DNA of 64,000 nt from BOG-908 sp963692875 (GTDB lineage: Bacteria; Pseudomonadota; Alphaproteobacteria; Acetobacterales; Acetobacteraceae): positions 682,001 to 746,000 of the forward strand of contig OZ240673.1 in the NCBI GenBank assembly GCA_965198755.1, read 5' to 3'. Within the stretch, counting starts at the first letter, position 1; the number at the start of each line of letters is the position of its first letter. Both the position numbers and the translations under genes were made by a program. This document shows positions 59,903 to 64,000 of this stretch, one piece after another. Under the pieces are notes generated by a model. It did no database searches. It saw only the letters and a program-made list of their open reading frames with translations, and was not told the origin of the DNA.

Positions 59903-61827
59903 GCTGGGTGGACGGCCTCCGGCGCCTCTGCCGCGTGCGGCAGGGGCAGTGCGGCGAGGTGGGCCAAAAAGCCTTCGAAGGCGAGCAGCAGCCAGATCGT
60001 CTGCGCGTGGTCGACGCCGCTTGCGTGGGCGTCGAGCAGCCGGTCGATCGCGTCGGCGTCGAACAGGCCCGAGTCCAGCATCGTCTCGCCCAGCAGCAGC
60101 GTGCGCAGGCGGGCCACGTCATGCCGGAACAGCGGGGCCAGGTCGGAGGTGAACCCCTGTTTCGGGCGGTAGAGGATCTCGCGCGGCAGCATCGGCTCCA
60201 GCGCACGTTTCAGCACGTGCTTGCCGCCGCCGGCACCGATCTTCAGCGGCGCCGGCAGGCTCAGGCCCCAGGAGAGGAAGGCGTGGTCGAGGAACGGTGC
60301 GCGCACCTCCAGCGAGGCGGCCATGCTGGCGCGGTCCACCTTGGTGAGGATGTCGCCGGGCAGCCAGGTGGCCAGGTCGGCGAGTTGGGCCTGCAGCACC
60401 GGGTCGGCCTCGTGAGCGTCCTGCATCACCGCGCGCAGGGGGGCGTGCGGGTCATGGCCGGCGATGGCCGCGCGCAAGGTGGGGCTGAACAGCGCGTGGC
60501 GCTGTGCGGCGTGGGTGCGGGTGAGCGTGCGGGCGTAGCCTTGGGCCGCATCCAGGCTCAGCTCGGTCAGCGTGGCCTTGGCGCGCAGGAAGCGGGGTGC
60601 CGCGTCGAGCTTGGGGTAGAGGGCGGCCAGCGTGCCGAGGGCGCGGCGGCGCAGGGCAGGCGGCAGGTGGCGGCGCACGCCGGAGACCAGGCTGTGCCAG
60701 CGATAGCGCCGGTAGCCACCGAACACCTCGTCGCCGCCGTCGCCGGAGACGGCCACGGTGGCGTGCCGGCGCGCCAGGCGGCAGACGGTGAGCGTGGGAA
60801 CCGAGGAGCTGTCGCCGAACGGCTCGCCGAACACCGCCGCCTGGGCGCGGGCGCCTGCAATCATGTCGGTGGCCGCCGCGCGGTCGTCGTGCTGTCGCGT
60901 GCCGTAGCGCTCGGCGACCAGGCGCGCGTAGGGCGTCTCGTCCTCCGCACCGTCGAAGCCGATGGTGAAGGTGTCCAGGCCGGTGGGGCGCAATGGGGCC
61001 GCAGCGGCCACCACGGCGCTGCTGTCCACGCCGCCGGAGAGAAAGGCGCCGAGCGGCACGTCGGCTACCAGGCAGCCGGCGACCGCCTGGCTGAGCTTCT
61101 CGCGCAGCAGCGGGATGGCATCGGCCTCGCTGCAGGGCGTGGTGGCGGTTGGCGGTGACCAGTAACGGGCGATCCGCGCCGGCCGGCCGCTTCGGTCCAG
61201 CAGCAGCGTGTGGGCTGCCGGCAGCTTGTGGACGCCCTGGAAGATCGTTGCGGGTTCCGGCACGTAGCCGTGGGCAAAGAAGTCGTCCACCGCGTCCGCG
61301 CGGATGCGGCGCGAGACGCCCGGGTAGGCGGCGAGTGCGGCGAGTTCGGAGGCGAACACGAAGGTGCCGCCCACATTTGTATAGTAGAACGGCTTCTCGC
61401 CGGTGCGGTCCCGCGCGCAGAACAGGATGTGCCGCGTGCTGTCCCACACCGCAAAGGCGAACTGGCCGGACAGGCGGGTGACGCAGTCCGCTCCCCATTC
61501 TTCCCAGGCGTGCACGATGGCTTCGGTGTCGCAGCGGTTGCGGAAGACATGGCCGGTTGCCGCCAGTTCGGCGCGGACCGTTTCAAAGTTGTATATCTCG
61601 CCGTTGAACACGATGGCGACGCTGCGATCCTCGTTGAACATCGGCTGGTGGCCGCCGGCCGGGTCGATGATGGCGAGCCGCCGGTGGCCCAAGGCCACGC
61701 CGGGTGCGAAGTGGAAGCCCTCGCCGTCCGGGCCGCGATGGGCAATGGCGTCCGTCATCGCCCTGATGGCAGCGGGTTCGACGGGCGTGGCGCTCGTCGT
61801 GTGGAACAATCCGGCGATGCCGCACAT
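59899..61827 (-). CDS. Asparagine synthase (glutamine-hydrolysing)-like amidotransferase
   Basis: 642 residues from ATG 61827, which places the catalytic Cys at position 2 (MCGIAGLFHTT). The glutaminase domain has AHRGPDGEGF, LGHRRLAIID and FNGEIYN. The synthetase domain has the PP-loop GAFLSGGVDSSAVVAAA, and VSGDGGDEVFGGYRRY. AsnB paralogues next to glycosyltransferases and PEP-CTERM proteins commonly belong to exosortase-linked exopolysaccharide loci rather than to asparagine supply; that reading is inference. No exosortase gene is visible in the window. Confidence 0.9.
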   Translation of the reverse strand: MCGIAGLFHTTSATPVEPAAIRAMTDAIAHRGPDGEGFHFAPGVALGHRRLAIIDPAGGHQPMFNEDRSVAIVFNGEIYNFETVRAELAATGHVFRNRCDTEAIVHAWEEWGADCVTRLSGQFAFAVWDSTRHILFCARDRTGEKPFYYTNVGGTFVFASELAALAAYPGVSRRIRADAVDDFFAHGYVPEPATIFQGVHKLPAAHTLLLDRSGRPARIARYWSPPTATTPCSEADAIPLLREKLSQAVAGCLVADVPLGAFLSGGVDSSAVVAAAAPLRPTGLDTFTIGFDGAEDETPYARLVAERYGTRQHDDRAAATDMIAGARAQAAVFGEPFGDSSSVPTLTVCRLARRHATVAVSGDGGDEVFGGYRRYRWHSLVSGVRRHLPPALRRRALGTLAALYPKLDAAPRFLRAKATLTELSLDAAQGYARTLTRTHAAQRHALFSPTLRAAIAGHDPHAPLRAVMQDAHEADPVLQAQLADLATWLPGDILTKVDRASMAASLEVRAPFLDHAFLSWGLSLPAPLKIGAGGGKHVLKRALEPMLPREILYRPKQGFTSDLAPLFRHDVARLRTLLLGETMLDSGLFDADAIDRLLDAHASGVDHAQTIWLLLAFEGFLAHLAALPLPHAAEAPEAVHPA

Positions 61828-62031
61828 GAGGCGTGTCCGTGGCTGGGGATGAAAAGGAAGATAGCCGACCGGCAATCTCGTGCCAAAGCCGTCCGACTTA
61901 TAAATTTAGGCTCGAATGGTTGCTGGTCTAAAAATTTCCGATTGCCGAATCGAAACTATGTTGCAACATCCATGACACAGTGATAATGACTCCGCAACGG
62001 CCAAGCCTGTCGGCGGCGTAAGGAGTGGGTG

Positions 62032-62796
62032 ATGCAGGTTCATGGGATAGCTCTGGCGGCGTTGCTCGCGCCCGTAACGTTCATCGGCGTGGCGCAGGCC
62101 GCGTCCAACCCGACGGTCACCTTTGCGCAGGTGAATGACACCGCCAGCAGCGACGGCCTGACCCTCACCAACAACGGCGTAAGCTCCGCGACGCTGAACA
62201 CCAGCGTCGCCACCGGCGACATGGTGAGCTTCACCTACGAGAACGTGGCGAACCTGCCGAACTACCTGAGCGGCCAGCTCTCCGCCGTCGAGCTCATCAA
62301 CAACGGCGCCGGCGTCACCACCACCGCGCAGGCAAGCGGCGGCAACGGCGGCTACGACGTGCAGGCCTTCAACAGCCCCTTCACCATCAGCTACCTGCTG
62401 GCCGGCCGCGCTACGGGCCAGAACAACCTGCTGACAGTGACCATCACGCCGAAATTGGCAGGTGGAAATGGCATGACGATCATCGGACCGGACGGTGGCC
62501 AGAGCTTCAGCTCCAGCGCAACCAACCAGGCGAATGCGTCGTACACCGAAACCTTCAGCTCCGACTTCCTGAAGTTCCAGGCCAATTCAACCCTGACCGC
62601 AGGCTGGGTCTCCTCGGCGCTCAACCCCGACCTCGAGATCGATCCGGACGGACTGCTGAGCGACTTCACCGCGGACATCGTGGCCACTTTCTCCTCCAAC
62701 CCGCCGCCGGCCTTCATCCCTGAGCCCGGCACGGTGGCACTGCTTGGCGCCGGCTTGGCAGGGCTGACGATGGTGCTGCGCCGTCGTCGCGCCTGA
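62032..62796 (+). CDS. PEP-CTERM sorting domain protein
   Basis: 254 residues. ATG 62032 with AAGGAG about eight bases upstream. Signal peptide MQVHGIALAALLAPVTFIGVAQAA, then a Ser/Thr/Asn/Gly-rich beta domain. The C-terminal tripartite PEP-CTERM signal is complete: FIPEPGTVALLGAGLAGLTM followed by VLRRRRA. Exosortase would cleave at PEP and release the protein to the surface, usually together with exopolysaccharide. Divergent from the amidotransferase-glycosyltransferase operon, with which it probably works. Confidence 0.9.
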   Translation: MQVHGIALAALLAPVTFIGVAQAASNPTVTFAQVNDTASSDGLTLTNNGVSSATLNTSVATGDMVSFTYENVANLPNYLSGQLSAVELINNGAGVTTTAQASGGNGGYDVQAFNSPFTISYLLAGRATGQNNLLTVTITPKLAGGNGMTIIGPDGGQSFSSSATNQANASYTETFSSDFLKFQANSTLTAGWVSSALNPDLEIDPDGLLSDFTADIVATFSSNPPPAFIPEPGTVALLGAGLAGLTMVLRRRRA

Positions 62797-62803
62797 CCTC
62801 TTA

Positions 62804-62942
62804 GAAGCAAAGCAAGCTGTTCTTTTTTGAAAAAAAGAACCAAAAAACTTTTGTTCCCTGGATACTCGCTGCCGAAGGGTCCGCGACAGCAGGGATAAAA
62901 GTTTTTTGCTGCTTTTTTTCAAAAAAGCAGGCCTTGCTTTCC
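62804..62942. repeat. Dispersed hairpin repeat, copy 17
   Basis: Full copy. The left hairpin is GTTC/GAAC and the right one CTGC/GCAG. It starts eight bases after the PEP-CTERM gene and lies about 45 bp before the next start. Confidence 0.9.
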
Positions 62943-62986
62943 TTGCCTTATCGACCGGCAACTCGCCTGGAGAGGACGGGCAGGAT

Positions 62987-63967
62987 ATGGTGCGCCTCCC
63001 GCAACAGAACGGCGCACCCAGAATGCACCTCCTGACACGCAACCTGCCGATGGTCGCCGTCTGCCTGCTCGGTGTGTCAGTCGGCATGAGTCCGGCGCTT
63101 GCACGAACGCTCGAAGTAGGTCCGGGCAAGGCCTACGCGAAACCGTCCGCCGCGGTCGCTGCGGCCAGCGACGGCGACCGTATCCTGATCCTGCCCGGGC
63201 AGTATTTCGACTGCGCCGTGGTCTCTGCCAGCCACCTATCCATCGAGGGCGTCGGCGACGCCGCCAGCGTGGTGCTGACGGACAAGACCTGCCAGGGCAA
63301 GGCGCTGCTGGTGATCGAGGGTAACGACGACACCATCCGCAACCTCACCGTTACCCGCGCGCGCGTGGCAGACGGCAACGGCGCCGGAGTCCGCGCCGAA
63401 GGCGGCAACCTGACCATCGAGGGCGTGCGTTTTGTCAACAACCAGGACGGCATACTCACCGCCGGCAAGCCGGACATGGTGCTGACCGTCCGGCACAGCT
63501 TTTTCGAGAAGAACGGTATTTGCGGAGACTATTGCGCACACGCCATCTATGCCGGCCAGATCGCCAGCCTGCTCGTGCAGGACAGCGTGTTCCGCGACAC
63601 GCGCGACGGCCACGACATCAAGTCGCGTGCCGCCCGCACCGAGGTTGACGGCTGCGACATCCAGGACGGGCCAGCCGGCACGGCGAGCTACCTGATCGAG
63701 GCGCCAAACGGCGGCACGCTGATCGTGCGCGGCAACACGCTGGAGAAGGGCCCCAACTCCGGCAACCACTCCGCCGCGATCTCGATCGGTGCGGAGGGCG
63801 TGGAGCAGCCGAGCGCCGAGATCACCGTCGAGGGCAACCACTTCACCAACGACGGCGACTACCATACCGCGTTCGTCAGCAACGTGACGGCGACGGAGGC
63901 GATTCTACGGCGCAACGTGCTCAAGGGCGCGGTGCAGGCACTAAAGGGGGACGGTAGCTCAAGGTAG
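62987..63967 (+). CDS. Secreted right-handed parallel beta-helix protein
   Basis: About 326 residues from ATG 62987; ATG 63023 (MHLLTRNLPMVAVCLLGVSVG) is equally possible and gives a neater signal peptide ending SPALA. Successive rungs are clear: LSIEGVGDAASVVLTD, DTIRNLTVTRARVADGNGAG, LTIEGVRFVNNQDGI, LLVQDSVFRDTRDGHDIKS, LIVRGNTLEKGPNSGNHSA and ITVEGNHFTNDGDYHTAF. This is the PbH1/NosD-like fold used by polysaccharide lyases, epimerases and adhesins. Four cysteines (DCAVV, KTCQG, ICGDYC) may form disulfides. Catalytic type unknown. Confidence 0.75.
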   Translation: MVRLPQQNGAPRMHLLTRNLPMVAVCLLGVSVGMSPALARTLEVGPGKAYAKPSAAVAAASDGDRILILPGQYFDCAVVSASHLSIEGVGDAASVVLTDKTCQGKALLVIEGNDDTIRNLTVTRARVADGNGAGVRAEGGNLTIEGVRFVNNQDGILTAGKPDMVLTVRHSFFEKNGICGDYCAHAIYAGQIASLLVQDSVFRDTRDGHDIKSRAARTEVDGCDIQDGPAGTASYLIEAPNGGTLIVRGNTLEKGPNSGNHSAAISIGAEGVEQPSAEITVEGNHFTNDGDYHTAFVSNVTATEAILRRNVLKGAVQALKGDGSSR

Positions 63968-64000
63968 GGCCACGGGCCTTTTCCGAGCGGCCGTTTGCAA

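Noticed and set aside
491..62942. The dispersed repeats considered as a CRISPR array
   Set aside because: Copies are kilobases apart, about 135 bp long and internally palindromic, with no regular spacers.
1..64000. tRNA or rRNA genes
   Set aside because: I looked for T-loop words (GGTTCGAATCC-like) and clover-leaf context in the intergenic regions and found none I could support; a covariance search would be decisive.

Overview
The window is GC-rich DNA that carries most of the photosynthesis gene cluster of an anoxygenic purple alphaproteobacterium. A type-II reaction centre with a tetraheme PufC, a crtEF-bchCXYZ-pufBALMC superoperon, spheroidene/spirilloxanthin-type carotenoid genes and the rpmF-plsX-fabH and ihfA-merR gene sets point to Alphaproteobacteria. 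A phototrophic member of the Acetobacteraceae (Rhodopila/Acidiphilium-like) is the best guess, from gene style rather than from a database match.

Layout. 1-3.4 kb: the 3' end of a membrane protein, a secreted ankyrin-like protein, a frameshifted nucleoside deaminase, and a folB/pteridine-reductase pair. 3.4-6.6 kb: a translationally coupled pair, a large FAD oxidoreductase and an acetoacetate-decarboxylase-fold protein, of unknown substrate. 6.66-7.83 kb: a complete IS630-family element. 8.5-19.4 kb (minus strand): crtE-crtF-bchC-bchX-bchY-bchZ-pufB-pufA-pufL-pufM-pufC, mostly coupled by ATGA/GTGA overlaps. 19.4-25.4 kb: crtD-crtC (plus) and crtI-crtB-small ORF (minus). Perfect TGT-N12-ACA operators of the PpsR/CrtJ type lie before bchC (two, 8 bp apart), between crtE and crtD, and before crtI. 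25.9-31.7 kb: ihfA-merR, an HU gene, and bchI-bchD-bchO plus a small membrane protein. 32.8-35.1 kb: rpmF-plsX-fabH on the minus strand. 35.5-48.6 kb: one 4378-codon filamentous-haemagglutinin-like exoprotein. 49-51.5 kb: rplU-rpmA-obgE and a detached ruvA. 52-64 kb: acetoacetyl-CoA reductase, a Flp pilin, manC/algA, an M20 amidohydrolase, a Rieske/FAD reductase, and a polysaccharide/PEP-CTERM group (glycosyltransferase, asparagine synthase-like amidotransferase, PEP-CTERM protein, beta-helix protein).

Together the photosynthesis genes make bacteriochlorophyll a (Mg chelatase BchID, chlorophyllide reductase BchXYZ, dehydrogenase BchC) and methoxylated or hydroxylated acyclic carotenoids (CrtE-B-I-C-D-F), and build the LH1-reaction centre core. 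The operators suggest redox/light repression by a PpsR/CrtJ protein encoded elsewhere.

Three features stand out. First, a dispersed intergenic repeat of about 135 bp (12 full copies, one degenerate copy and several halves) is made of hairpins whose stems co-vary, and in every full copy the two arm hairpins have different stem sequences. It abuts or enters several genes and appears to supply the N-terminus of CrtF. Second, CrtB and BchD carry in-frame 15-bp tandem repeats that encode pentapeptides, and CrtB has a further insert of about 90 residues beside its first catalytic motif. Third, the FAD oxidoreductase/ADC-fold gene pair has no evident pathway.
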